A stretch of 64,000 bases of DNA from Phymatolithon calcareum (GCA_977006965.1 OZ345362.1:682001-746000); one strand, 5' to 3'; positions 31,922 through 43,234 are shown, numbered from the stretch's first letter. The notes: generated from the letters alone by a model not told the origin. Numbers and translations: made by a program.

Positions 31922-32418
31922 TGTGAAGCGCAATGTGAGGGATCGCTTCGAAGCGTCCGGTCATGAACGGGAAGTGTCGGTGGCCAAAACGTCCAATACT
32001 TAAAATTTGCACTTTCTGTTATGGCTCGTATATCATGGTACGTATGTATAGACGGACCACGGCAGATCGTGCATGGACGTGCTGAATCCTCTTTGTGGTA
32101 ATATGGGGTACAATCCCGATTGTTCGACGCTGATTTTCTCCCGCACGACTGGTTGATTGCAGTCGAAAAAAGGAATTCATTGCTGTCAGAAGATAGCCAT
32201 GGGTGCATGCCGTCAGACGACAACTTTCATGTCCATAGATCTCGGCGTTCGCTCACGTACACATCGAACAGCATGCGGAACTAATTCCACTCTAGAACAC
32301 ATACGACGAATGCACAGTTGTGCACTCCCTAGAGGTCTTCTGGCAGTTTTACCGAGATTGCATAGTCAGTGACAAGAAATACATTCCGTTCCGGTTGAGA
32401 TTGTGCTCACGCGATAAC

Positions 32419-35400
32419 ATGCCTAATACGACTGTGAAGCAAAAACGACGGCGCCGCAGTCGCTATCGATTTAGCGATATTCCTGACCTCACTCAAAGTC
32501 TTTCGAGGCGGAGAGATAGTGAAGACGCTCTCAATACGAGCGATCGGCCAATGTTGCAAAGAGAGCACTCCAATGATCGCACATTATCCATACCGCGCGA
32601 TGAACTGCACCAGGCAGCAAGGGATTCCAGTCTTTCTACGTTACGCAATACGACACTGAACTCTTCCAAGGATGCGTCTACTTTCGCAGAAATCGTACCT
32701 AACGTAGCGTCGATCAATGCTGCAAGCGCGGTCTTCAATTCATCATGTAATGAAGTACGGCCCACGACGCAAGATGATATACCTCTAGCGCCACAAGATT
32801 CGATATTGGAAAGCCCCGAGCCTAGTCCAGATCAATTTTCTAGGCAGACAGGACAAGATGCTTTGCCGATGCCGACTCGCACACGTCGTTCAGGCTCTTC
32901 GAACGAGGAGGAGGTACTGGGTCTAGCCGTCTTTCGCGAAGCGGTGATGGCCTCTCCTGCATCTCCCATCGAAGATTATTCTGAAAATTTTATTGACGGT
33001 GATATACTCAGCGGGGACGATACGGAAGAGGAAGCACACGTTCTTTCGACCAGAAGCCCAGTCCATATCCGCCTATCTAACTGGAGAGTAATATGGGGTC
33101 TTTTGCGAACAAATGGCAGCCAAAAGCTCACGAAGGAAATCTACCAGTCTGTTCGAAATCTTGTCCGTGCAGTTTCCCGGTTGGAATCTTCGTCGTGGAG
33201 AGACCAGTCAATTGAATTCGGCCGATCTAATGAGGTTCAATTAAGCCTTCTTCCACATTTCAGTACCCTGCACAAGAACTACCGTCCGATTGTCATGAAA
33301 GAGTTGGCGCCCAGAAGTTTGGACCGACTTGTCGATGTAGACATATCAAAGGCGGGAGCACGTGCGAAGCGGCTCACGGAGAATGAAACACCCCAGTCTC
33401 TAGTACGCATAATACTTCCAAGCGAATACGCAAGAGCTGACATTGGCACGCCACCAGTGTGGGAGGAGTTAAAGTCGACAACACTGGCCGCGCACGGACA
33501 ATCGGACTCAGTGCCATCCATCTCCACGGTAGAGTGCGTTGATTTATGGCCCATTATCGCCGCGCGGGAATGGTTCTATGGCCCACAATCATCTCTGCAT
33601 CTCGATTGCGAGGGAGCCTCTAGTGGTCACACATCATTTGCCGAGACAGGCGATATAGTCACAACCACTCTCGTAAATCCTCCTTCTGAGATTTTGGAGC
33701 ACTTGCAGCGATCCTTCCTACGTATGAATGGGCAATCCCAGTTTGATAATATTCAAGGATCTGTGGTACATTCCTGGACAGTGCACCACTGCTCCAGAAG
33801 AAGCGATCCGAATTTCAGCGACAAGGCACTGCTTTCACTTTCAAAGCGCGACCAAAACATCGCAGAAATATTTAATATTGTTTCTTATACCTCTCCCTCT
33901 GACTGTGGCAGCGTCACCATCCCTGAGCTTCCTGTGCCGACAGAGGACGTCAGCACGGACGGCGATGGTTTCCGTTCAATTAACTCTACCAGAAATCCAA
34001 CAGTGCTACCAGATGTGGCGGAGGCTATGAAAAGGAGTAGGGCAGCTCTCAAGCTTCAAAAAAATCAAATGGAAGCTGCGTGGAGAGACTGGGTGAAACC
34101 AGCTCTCAAACCGGGTGATTTTGTCACAATGATTCGCCCATGTGCACTTCAAAGCACATCTGGGTCCACTTTGCTCACAGATGTTGACCGGTTTTCCCGC
34201 CTTCTACTCGTTAGCCGATTCTGGGTAGAAAATGAGGAGAGAACATTCCACATGGTGTGGATTTCCGGCTCCACCCAATTGGACATTGACGTTTCTCACA
34301 TGTCAAGTGATGAGGCTCTGATCAGGTCCTATTGTACTGCTCTGTCGGATATTGAACCGTCGTCGATTCTTCTCGACATTCGACAAATAGCCCTTCTGCG
34401 GGCTCAGGATGGTCAGCGCGGCACTGCAAAGTTCACTCCTGTAAGTAGCATTGGAATTTTGTCCTCTGGGGAAGATTACTTTGTCTACCGATTTGCATTG
34501 TATTGGGACGGATTTGAAGTTCAGACAGGAAAGTCTGCTACGGGGGAGGGCTTTTATTTGATATGCCTGAACCTTCCCCTAGCGTCCAGGTCTTCCCCCA
34601 GTGCTGTCCGAATTCTGAGTCTCACTCCTCCAGGAGTGAAGGCAGATGAGATTCTCAGCGCAATTTTTGACGATGTAATCGCGGGCATGACTACTGGATT
34701 CGCGGACTATGACGCCGATGGGAATAGGCGGCGTATTTTTCTCGACTTAGTTGCATTTCTCGGGGACACACCGGCGCTAAATAGCTTTCTCGATGTCCTT
34801 GGCCACACGGCCTCTGCATGCTGCCATTTATGTAACTTCGTGAGGGGCTCTCCAACGCTCGTTGGCAGCAGATATGCAGCTGGCTCCGGGCATGGAATGG
34901 TATCGCACTCCATGAGAACTTACTTCCAACACACCGCGGTTCGCGACTGCGGCGCCGGGACTGAAACATGTCGACTCCTTGGCATCAAGCATTTTTTGTC
35001 TCCAACTGCGCGTGTGTTTCTTTCTCTTCGGGACAGAATGCTTAACGCAAGAGGCGCCATCTCTAGAACAAGCGACGGCCATCCAGTAGTGCCCCACTTC
35101 ATCGATCCGTATCGCGCATGTTTCATCGCTCCAGACCACCTTTTGACTGGTCACTTTCGAGATTGCCTCTCTCTTGTTTTGCGCTTACTGCCATCTGAAA
35201 AGCACCGCAAAGCTTGTGAAATGTTCATGATGGGCTTCTTGGTGGATGCTGGCCTCCCCATACAAAACAGACTTGTCGATCACAGCAAGAAGTCACTATT
35301 CGCAATGTCGATGTCCGAGTTGTATGTACTATCTATTGTGGCAGATACAGCGTTGGATGCCGCATGTCGCTTCGCCAGAGAGTCAATGGATGCAATCCAG

Positions 35401-36789
35401 CCACTCAGTGAGAAATGCAAAGAGGCTATCCTCTTGGTAAGGTCCTGTGCCATACTGATATCTGAGCTGTGGCAACACCCACGTTTGCACATAGACGGCT
35501 ACAATTCCGTTCAAAGATTCGAGCATTCGAATGGAGCTACCAACATTTTTCGGCTCCAAAAACTTACTAATGACCATCTGGATAAGGTGGCAAGTATCTG
35601 TCATATGTCGAACATGGATGTGCTTCAACTTAATGACAGTCGCTGTCCAAAGCAGAAAAAGCTCGAGCTCTCCAGGCTTCTCCGTGACACTATGACCTCT
35701 GTCAAAACTGTGGACAAGCCCTATGTCCACAGACTTCGTGAAATGGCTCATACGACCTTGTCCCTGGTTGGGCACATCGGTCGAGTAGGAGAGCTAGTGC
35801 TGGAGAAAACACACCAGAGTCTGAAGCGAGCAATCAAATTGTCGAACAATAAGGATATTCATTTGCATGCTATGTCCGGCGCGGCGTTTAATGACTGGCA
35901 AGGTCGCCTGTCTATGCTTGTTAAGACCGCAATAGATGGAAATGACAGGTCTATTTTTGGATGCTTTCGTCTTCTCGCTGGTAGAAAAGCAGTTGAAACT
36001 CTGAAAGGGATTCTAACTCCCGTTTTATCTGATGATGTACTTCGGGCGCTGGGACCAGACCAATGCCTTGTTGTCGGGCTTCAGGCACAGAGGAAGCGAG
36101 TGTTAGCTCCGAGAGCTCCTTCCACATCGGATGGTCTCATTTGGTCCATCAAAAGTCCCCTGCGCGTGGCTGACGATACAGGCTCATTACTATCGTCAGA
36201 ACAGAGGCGAACAATGCACTTCTTACAAAACGCACACGCTGGCGACCTGAGAAGATTCGAAATTCACATTGGTGCAGCCGCTTCATCTGTTCATTCGGAG
36301 AAGGTGCATTCGGTTTCCTTGCGGAATGGTGATGTTATGGAAGTTTTGCTTTATCACCCTGACTGCGCGGCGCTCCATTTTCCGTTTCTCGTGCAACCCA
36401 ACTGTATAAGCACAGTTCCCGACTGGAGCTCTCGTACCGGCCCTTCAATTTGGTTCATCCAGAACTTTGTATCTCTAAAACCTTCAGTTGGTTCTACTCT
36501 TTTTTACGCAGCGGTGTTGCCATGTGTACCAGTTCGAAGGGATACAGTCACGATGGAATTCAACCCGAGGTTTCCTGAGTACAGAGCTTGCACTGATGCC
36601 AACCTCTCCTTCGCTATGCTGGAAGATGGTATCCGCCGCGTTGGCGTTCTGCATAACTGCTACAATAATGCATGTCGTCCCACTCCTGGCGGAATACATC
36701 TATCCCACACTCCGGAACTCGATCCAGGAGAGGGCGGTCATTTTTGCGCATTGACAAGAACTCATGGCTACCCCCCACGAAAGGGTTAG
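32419..36789 (+). CDS. Plavaka/CACTA-like transposase, 1456 residues
   Basis: A single long frame from ATG 32419 (MPNTTVKQKRRRRSRYRF); the frame reaches back to 32320 without an ATG. The first 250 residues are acidic, Ser-rich and probably disordered after the basic start. Near residue 697 the segment FALYWDGFEVQTGK is followed by GFYLICLNLP, and near 782 DLVAFLGDTPA is followed by CCHLCNF. This is the D...D plus Cys-pair layout seen in Plavaka and other CACTA-like DDE transposases, where an aspartate lies before a price-like strand and GDTPA precedes a zinc-binding pair. DHLLTGHFRDCL follows near residue 910. The C terminus ends DPGEGGHFCALTRTHGYPPR. The frame is intact. I rate the transposase call likely but made by pattern only. 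Confidence 0.6.
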   Translation: MPNTTVKQKRRRRSRYRFSDIPDLTQSLSRRRDSEDALNTSDRPMLQREHSNDRTLSIPRDELHQAARDSSLSTLRNTTLNSSKDASTFAEIVPNVASINAASAVFNSSCNEVRPTTQDDIPLAPQDSILESPEPSPDQFSRQTGQDALPMPTRTRRSGSSNEEEVLGLAVFREAVMASPASPIEDYSENFIDGDILSGDDTEEEAHVLSTRSPVHIRLSNWRVIWGLLRTNGSQKLTKEIYQSVRNLVRAVSRLESSSWRDQSIEFGRSNEVQLSLLPHFSTLHKNYRPIVMKELAPRSLDRLVDVDISKAGARAKRLTENETPQSLVRIILPSEYARADIGTPPVWEELKSTTLAAHGQSDSVPSISTVECVDLWPIIAAREWFYGPQSSLHLDCEGASSGHTSFAETGDIVTTTLVNPPSEILEHLQRSFLRMNGQSQFDNIQGSVVHSWTVHHCSRRSDPNFSDKALLSLSKRDQNIAEIFNIVSYTSPSDCGSVTIPELPVPTEDVSTDGDGFRSINSTRNPTVLPDVAEAMKRSRAALKLQKNQMEAAWRDWVKPALKPGDFVTMIRPCALQSTSGSTLLTDVDRFSRLLLVSRFWVENEERTFHMVWISGSTQLDIDVSHMSSDEALIRSYCTALSDIEPSSILLDIRQIALLRAQDGQRGTAKFTPVSSIGILSSGEDYFVYRFALYWDGFEVQTGKSATGEGFYLICLNLPLASRSSPSAVRILSLTPPGVKADEILSAIFDDVIAGMTTGFADYDADGNRRRIFLDLVAFLGDTPALNSFLDVLGHTASACCHLCNFVRGSPTLVGSRYAAGSGHGMVSHSMRTYFQHTAVRDCGAGTETCRLLGIKHFLSPTARVFLSLRDRMLNARGAISRTSDGHPVVPHFIDPYRACFIAPDHLLTGHFRDCLSLVLRLLPSEKHRKACEMFMMGFLVDAGLPIQNRLVDHSKKSLFAMSMSELYVLSIVADTALDAACRFARESMDAIQPLSEKCKEAILLVRSCAILISELWQHPRLHIDGYNSVQRFEHSNGATNIFRLQKLTNDHLDKVASICHMSNMDVLQLNDSRCPKQKKLELSRLLRDTMTSVKTVDKPYVHRLREMAHTTLSLVGHIGRVGELVLEKTHQSLKRAIKLSNNKDIHLHAMSGAAFNDWQGRLSMLVKTAIDGNDRSIFGCFRLLAGRKAVETLKGILTPVLSDDVLRALGPDQCLVVGLQAQRKRVLAPRAPSTSDGLIWSIKSPLRVADDTGSLLSSEQRRTMHFLQNAHAGDLRRFEIHIGAAASSVHSEKVHSVSLRNGDVMEVLLYHPDCAALHFPFLVQPNCISTVPDWSSRTGPSIWFIQNFVSLKPSVGSTLFYAAVLPCVPVRRDTVTMEFNPRFPEYRACTDANLSFAMLEDGIRRVGVLHNCYNNACRPTPGGIHLSHTPELDPGEGGHFCALTRTHGYPPRKG

Positions 36790-37493
36790 CCTTCTTTTCC
36801 CACAAGGCATGTATACATGAGGCGAAACATAGAAACTTAAAAAAGGAAGACTGCGCTCTGGGTAATATACATACATACTAAGATCGCCTCCACTTTCTCC
36901 AATACTGTAGAGACGGAAGGCATGGTATTCCTCTTTCCATTCGGCTTAGAAGACCCTCTTGCACCCATCTTTACAGCTCCACATCCAGGGGTAGTGCCAA
37001 TTCCATTGCTCGACATTGCTGTTTGTCGCGCAATTAAACAATTCAATTGCTCACTACGGTTAGTCAGCAATTCGGATTGCAATTTGAATACTTCCCGCAA
37101 TAGTCAAGTTAATTGTTTATGCATGCCTCTTCTCCTAGGTGTACGAAACTTTCGTCTTCTGCGATAGCCTGTTCAACACGCTGGTTGACAACGCTTGACA
37201 TAGCTTCCTTCACAGTTTGATCATCCCAATAAGAGCGGTTGATTGACGTGAATGGATATCTCGAGGCTGTTCGCGAAGGAATTGCATTAGCTGCTGTACA
37301 ACTTGTTTCGGCTTCGGTTTCGGAATAGGTTGTACCATGATTGGAAGAGCGAAATTTGTTTAGGTGTTGTCGACTGGGTCTGGTAGTGTGCTTTGGATAA
37401 ATGTACGACTTCACTTTTTATATTGACTCTTCTATCTGTCTTTTCAGAAACGGCACTCTAGACACCCATACCGTTATACTTGAACGGATGAAT
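36790..37493. other. Sequence rich in GCAATT/CAATTG motifs
   Basis: No gene is seen. Short motifs of the CAATTG/GCAATT type cluster at 37030-37100 (gcgcaattaaacaattcaattgc) and again at 37850-37930, 41165-41265, 42090-42240, 42690-42780 and 42890-43005. They may be subterminal repeats of a transposon. Confidence 0.3.
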
Positions 37494-37577
37494 GAATTCA
37501 ACCATCCATGTGATCGTTCTGTTGTAGTGGTCTGCGCAGACCATTACAATAGAACGAGCACATGGATGGTTGAATTC
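37494..37577. repeat. 84-bp long palindrome
   Basis: GAATTCAACCATCCATGTG at the left pairs with its exact inverse at the right, the arms continue with few mismatches, and they meet at GGTCTGCGCAGACC. It would fold into a near-complete hairpin. It is probably a small foldback element or a recombination scar. Confidence 0.85.
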
Positions 37578-37628
37578 AGGAACGTTGTAACTGTATACAG
37601 TACGTAGAATTTTACGTACCTAACACTA

Positions 37629-37699
37629 GGGGAGCACGGCAACATTTTGGCCCGATAGTTATTTAGTTGATTTGGGCCAAAATGGTGCAGTGCTCCCCC
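37629..37699. repeat. MITE-like foldback, full copy
   Basis: The outer arms are GGGGAGCACGGCAACATTTT and its inverse GTGCAGTGCTCCCC, with inner ATTTTGGCCC/GGGCCAAAAT. It is the most complete copy of the foldback family seen partially inside hAT copies at 14050, 15172 and 47284. Confidence 0.75.
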
Positions 37700-38499
37700 G
37701 GTGAACGCTTATACTGGCCCGAGTTATATAATAAAATTAGATGCTACCGACAACCAATTACCACGTACTACGCATGATAGATTTGAAGTGATCGTTATTT
37801 CCTTCAACTCTGCTCTTGCTGAACTATACACTTACGTACAACGTACCGACCAGCAATTCGAATTGCAATTCTTCATCAGAACCCAATTTGGGTCGAATTG
37901 CTATGAATTGCAATTAATTGCAATAGCAATGGATTGCGCACGACCCCTGTCCACATCTCTCTCTTCTTCTATCCGCGGGTAAACATTGGTGAGGCATCAG
38001 CCTTCAGATGCCTAATACATCCTTAACTCGTTGGCCAGTGGCCTGTTGGCTGACGGAAAAGCTCGAGCTGAACAAGGCAATCACACGTCGATCACGAAGC
38101 TGCACACTGCACATTATACACCGCTCCCCGGCCCTGAAGTCACGAACATGCTCAAAATTGTTCGAAACAGGCTTGCCTACCGAACTTCTCTCTCATAGCA
38201 GTGCCCGTCGATTCATTGACATTACTAATCGTCGAGTATGTCCACCATAATGTATTCTGTGCATTCTCGCATTTTACGTCCAAGCATTATGCGCAAAGAG
38301 AACATGCACAGGTTTTATCTCAAGGCTACAATCTGTCAGTTTTTTTCGTCGCCATGAAGGTTTATGCATCGCTTCCCAGTAACAATCCCCTCTTCTCTTC
38401 GAGATCCTCGGTACGCACACCAGAAAAGGGAGTACAATACAAATTCTGCAGCATGCATATTAGAGCGAATATGTTGTTTCTGGTCTTTAAGGCAACATA
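37700..38499. other. Region without a gene
   Basis: Nothing coding is recognised apart from the motif cluster at 37850-37930. Part may be decayed Plavaka-like sequence, because a relic starts at the right edge. Confidence 0.3.
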
Positions 38500-38665
38500 G
38501 GGCGTGTCGGCGTTCTACATAATTGATGCAAAAACACTTGTCATCCTATTGCGCGCTCCATATCTCTTTCGCAATCCCCGAGCACTGATCCCGGAGAAGG
38601 GGGCCACTTTCTGGCATTGGCAACGAAACTTGGACACCCGGCCAAAAAAGGGTAGATGTCCCCAA
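38500..38665 (+). pseudogene. Relic of Plavaka-like transposase C-terminus
   Basis: GRVGVLHN at 38505-38530 matches RRVGVLHNCYN of the intact transposase near 36640, and PGEGGHFLALATKLGHPAKK at 38594-38655 matches its closing DPGEGGHFCALTRTHGYPPR. A stop follows LHN and the two pieces lie in different frames. This is a second, decayed member of the same family. Confidence 0.6.
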
Positions 38666-39578
38666 AAGGTCAGCACTCTGAGCTCACAAAACGTATAAAG
38701 AGAGGGACTGCGCGCTACTTAATGTTCCCTTGACGGTTAATAGACTGCGCAGCAGCACATATTCGCTCGTTTATAGATGGCACGTCAGCTTCCAGCCCAA
38801 TCGAAGATCCGTTCTCAACTCTCCACTGCCTACTGCCACCTACAAGAGCAATTACAGACAAGTATGGACCCGTCGTGATTTCCCTACAGCTCCCTCGTGA
38901 TAGGGTCCGTGTCCTAAGTCCTATTAAAAATGCTACTCGCGTGAACTATACTGTATCCCGTGTACTATTGCATCTGTCGCCAAGCCTTCCTCGATTGCTG
39001 CACAGGCGGGAGTCGTTTTCTAGAGCTGAAAGCTGACCACTTTACAATTCATGAACATTAATTTTTGTCCATACATTCCCCTCACTTACAGCTCTTACTT
39101 CCTCGCAATAGAAAACATGCGGAATGCACCGCGCCCCTGCCAATTTTCCACTACATAAATATGGCGAGGGCGCATATTATGGATAGGGAGGCCGCACGCA
39201 GAGGGCCAACGGATATGTCGACCTTATCCAACTATGAGCTCGAGCGATATCCAATCCCTGAATATCAATATAGAGCTGCGCTGTTTTCTGGCCCGGGCCA
39301 AAGCTGAGCATCCGGCGCATCTGGCCTCAGGCAGTAGTGAATTTAGTCTCGAGTGACTTCGTGTCATCTCATATTCAGAGAGTATTATTCGCAGTCGTCC
39401 GGGGGACATTTTAAATCCTTGAAACGATGAGTTGAGCCACATGAGACTGTCGTAGGGATCCACTGTTAGTATGACACATGTTCCTGCAAGGTCGTGTTCA
39501 CATTGATCACCCTGGTACTGGAGCTACTTGCTGTCCGTCAACGGCAACACCCTCATCTGCCCTGCAAAAACATTCGCC
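38666..39578. other. Region without a confident gene
   Basis: A rightward frame near 39158-39305 (DREAARRGPTDMSTLSNYEL) might be an upstream exon of the frame at 39579, but no clear splice pair joins them. Confidence 0.25.
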
Positions 39579-39983
39579 ATGGCAAATGAACGACCTGGAT
39601 ACTCCCTCCTCTACGCGACGGAGTTTCGTGCCCCAAACTTCCACTTCCGTACAGAACTGTGGGTTCGTGACTCATCAGCCCCACAAGCACATACTGCAAG
39701 TGATGGTACATCACCGCAGCCTAGTCCACAACCACAAGTACAGAGTCCGTCGTCGCACGAAGAATCACCAAAAAATCCTCCCCTTCCCACTGGGCAGACG
39801 AGCCCCACCAGGAAGAGGCGACGCCAATCTTCCCAGAGCACCGAATCATCTCAGAGCTCTGGAGACCCCCCTCGCAATGCGTCTGATCTTGAGAATCTCG
39901 TGTGCGACCCGAGTGCGCAGAGACAGTCGTGGGATCACGATTGTGAACGCACGAACTGTGCGCTAAGGCCCGACCAAGAGTGA
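39579..39983 (+). CDS. Hypothetical Ser/Pro-rich protein
   Basis: An open frame from ATG 39579 (MANERPGYSLLYATEFRAPN), open without a start back to about 39507. After 30 ordered-looking residues it becomes rich in Ser, Pro and Gln, with a basic patch PTRKRRRQSSQ that could be a nuclear signal. No family is recognised. It may be the last exon of a spliced transposon gene. Confidence 0.25.
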   Translation: MANERPGYSLLYATEFRAPNFHFRTELWVRDSSAPQAHTASDGTSPQPSPQPQVQSPSSHEESPKNPPLPTGQTSPTRKRRRQSSQSTESSQSSGDPPRNASDLENLVCDPSAQRQSWDHDCERTNCALRPDQE

Positions 39984-41469
39984 CAACCGGTCACGCTCGC
40001 ACGTTCCGCGCGATTGACAGGAGAAGGTGCAACCAAGGATTTCTATGCATCGCCCCGAGAGTTTTCTCCCGCAGAATATTTCATCGAGATCCCAATAAAT
40101 CAGTTTCGATAGATCAGATGTCATAATCTATCGTCCCAATACAACATATGTCATCCTTATCCCACTGTGGCACAATGATGTCAACAATATGCTGCCAAGC
40201 AGCGCTTAAATCACCTGGACTGCTTGGTTGACGACGACAAAGCGGAACCTTGTACGGTATAAGTAGGAAGTTAATCAGGACAGCGCGGTATTACTTCGAC
40301 TATTACCAGACATCGGAACGAAATACCCCTTGGCTTCTTGCTAGTGGGAGGAGGAGGCCCCAATACGACGCCATCGCATCCCGAATCCCTGCAATTGATT
40401 CCCTAGCACCGCACTGGGTCTGCGCACCATAGACCTTACAACCGTTGTTTTTGGGTGGTGCTTAGGCCGTTTCTACGGGGACACTCCGCTTCCCCCCCCC
40501 CGAACCGACTATGCGGCTATACGATACAAAAGTGATCACGAAGATGAGACCGCTCCGGAGTCTTTTAATCACTGGAAACTGGACGGGAAATCACAGTAGT
40601 GAGTTAATGACCTTTATTCATGTATGTGTATGTAAGTTGCTTTGCTCCCAAATGGGGCTTGCAAGGCAGTGCTTTATTCTGAGTTATCTTCTACTTAGAT
40701 TACGGCAGGTTGTTATTTCTGCTAGGTAATTAGGAAAGCACTCCTTCTCTGCCTGTCGCTCGATATGATTCCACTCGGAGACCTTTATTCAAACCAAGCC
40801 GTCAAACCTAACCGTCCACTGGCGGCCTCCGTTGAGGTGGCGACGAGGAGCATGACACAGAGTTACACCCAATACAATACTATTCAGCAGCAGTCTATCA
40901 AATAAGATGGCTCGAATGAGATCGAAGAGGACCAGATATGCGCAGGTAAAACCAGGGGAGTTTCCAGTGTGAATCCCCGGTTGGGGACAAGTGCAATTCC
41001 AGCTCGATACGCTTCGCACATCAAAAGGTTTTTCCTACTGGGGAGAATCCTTTTGCACCGGTTGTGCGCAGGCCCATCCTCGGTCACGGATGGTGTAGCT
41101 TTGCCCTCTGGCGAGGGACCTAACGGGGGTAATACGGGGGCATCGTCAGGGGTCGGATAAAATGGATTGAGATTGCAATGAATGGCAATCCTCAGCAGAA
41201 ATCGAGGACTCGGTCATTCTGCAGCATTGCAGTTCTCATTGCGCCATCTTTGGTGATTTCAATCCCTATTGATGACGTGGCTGCACTAATTTAGGGACCC
41301 TAACTACGTACAAGTCGTGCGTCAGGTCAAGCGGTAGAATAAGATGCTGGCCGAAACTGATGTTGTACCGAAATGCTTGAAAATTCGAGGTCACACCTTG
41401 TCGTCGCGCCAAGATTTGTATGTCCAACAGTTGCCTCTGAGAAAAGCAACAGGCGCTCTGTCTTTTTCC
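39984..41469. other. Region without a gene
   Basis: Only short frames are present. A homopolymer C run (ccccccccc) lies near 40493, and CAAT-type motifs appear from 41160. Confidence 0.3.
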
Positions 41470-41984
41470 AGTGCAAACTCGGCACGCACTACATAGCACC
41501 GAGTGCAGCGGCGATGATGCTTGATCCTCTGTTCGAGTCAGGCGTGTTGAAGATTCAACGAAGTCGCTCTAATGATCTTTCCGACGAAGAAAAGGACACA
41601 GTATCAACTCTGAAAACTAAGTCTATTATCGAAATTGTTCCTCGTACGGAAGAAGACATGTCGAGGGAGACGCCGTCAATGGTACAACGTCTTGATAAGC
41701 GCCGTAAAACGGGAGGACTGGAGGAAGACCATGGCAACTGTGATTTGGCCATGGGTTCGGTCGCAGAGGAAGAGCGCATCTGGAGTATTGTGAAATCCGT
41801 GCTAACCCAAAACAGACGGAGGATGACTCCTCAACTGTTCGAAAAGCTCGTGTTCTTGAAAGTTAACAACTGCTTTTGGGACGCGGAGCTGGTATGCAAA
41901 GCTATCACCGGGAATCGTTCGGAAAATGCGAAAGCGCGCATAAGAGACCATGTAATAAACATAGAGATGTCGTATAGTGTCTAA
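41470..41984 (+). pseudogene. hAT-like transposase C-terminal fragment
   Basis: The frame resembles the end of protist hAT transposases: HYIAPSAAAMMLDPLFESGV, a charged insert, then the dimerisation region ERIWSIVKSVLTQNRRRMTP followed by FEKLVFLKVNNCFWD. It is clearly different from the copy at 13.3 kb (SNMCERLFSIAGYA...). The catalytic N-terminal part is absent and no hAT termini were found around it. It is probably a relic of a second hAT lineage. Confidence 0.5.
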
Positions 41985-43234
41985 TGGGAGTGATTTGAAG
42001 CTGGGCAATGTAGTGCCGTGTAGGTGTGACTGTTTCTGTTGTACTGTTTTATGCTTTAGATGACCTTTAAACGATATTCATCGCCTGAGATCATTGCAAT
42101 TAGGATTTCTATTACTTCCAATATTGGAATTCGCATTGCATCGCCGTCTGAGACGGCCTCCACATTGGGCATTGCATCTTTTTCTCCAATCGCCTGCAAC
42201 AGAATTGTTCAAATCCCTGGGCATTGCATGCAATCAGTGCGAGACCTTCGTCGAGTCCGGCCAGAGCCAGCCCCATTTGTGTCAGTAGACACTCCTATGA
42301 GCCCGCATCCTGGTTCGCGACAAGGTCAGAGCGTGGAGCGAGCACGTCCGCCACGGCGTCAAAGTCTTACCACAATGCGTCCAACACTAGTCTTCGTTTT
42401 TCTTTGACATAACACTTCTCTTCCATGATTAGACTGAAAATGGATGCAGCAACATCACCATGCGATCGTTGGGACAATGGCCTGCCACATGCTTTCTGGC
42501 ACAGCTCCCGGGTCTGGGTATGCGCCCAGGGCCTTAGGAAGACTTACAGGTGAAAACGCATTACCGCTGCGTCATCGCGTTCGGTCACTTTCGGTTTTCA
42601 CATCTTGGCAAGGGCAAACGGAAGCTGGTACGAGAAATGGCGATCTAAACTGCAGGCGAGAGTAATCCTGCTATGTGCGAGCAGTGTTGTTACCAATTTG
42701 ATTGTAATAGCAATTATGTGCAATCTTGGCTCTATGGGAGCTGATCCATGACTCACAATCACGATTGCAATTGTTTGAGCAGTAAGTGGTTATATCGATT
42801 GGTAGAGGAAGTGTATTTTGATTTAGCGTCTCCCTCAGGAGAGCGATTTTCGAACTAGGAAAGTTGAGTCAGACTGTAGCTGCTGAAATTGCTCTTAATT
42901 GGAAAGGCTCCCTTACTTCCAATTGAATTGGATAATGGTCATCGCTAGCAATTTAATTTCTTAAATGCCAAATTTAATGCAATCTTGTGCAATCAAATTG
43001 GTACGACTCCTGTGTGGAAGTAGTAAAAAACCTAAGCGACGCTGCCAAATACAAATACAGCAGCACTGTAAGAAGATGACAAAGCCGAGAATCGGCTTGA
43101 GGACGAACGTACATATGTTCTTTTCAAAGGACTCACGGTGCTCGCTTGAATACCGTTAGAAGAACCATACACTCTTCCTAGAGGAAAGTAATTTTTCCCT
43201 CGGACCCAGCGGTACACCTCCTGATGATATATCT
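41985..43234. other. Gene-free, CAATTG/GCAAT-rich stretch
   Basis: The GCAAT motif is dense at 42090-42240 (gcattgcat repeated) and 42690-43005. No coding frame stands out. Confidence 0.3.

Larger units (their letters stand above)
28450..36789. mobile_element. Probable Plavaka-like transposon, ends not found
   Basis: Three adjacent intact frames (rightward 656, leftward 443, rightward 1456 residues) make a unit in which the last gene encodes a Plavaka-like transposase. Terminal inverted repeats should lie outside 28.4 and 36.8 kb, but none were found by eye, so the span given is only the gene block. A degraded relative of the transposase 3' end occurs at 38500-38665. Confidence 0.4.

Noticed and set aside
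41373-41469. Upstream extension of the hAT-like fragment
   Set aside because: The first 30 codons show no family resemblance, and the frame starts inside unrelated sequence.
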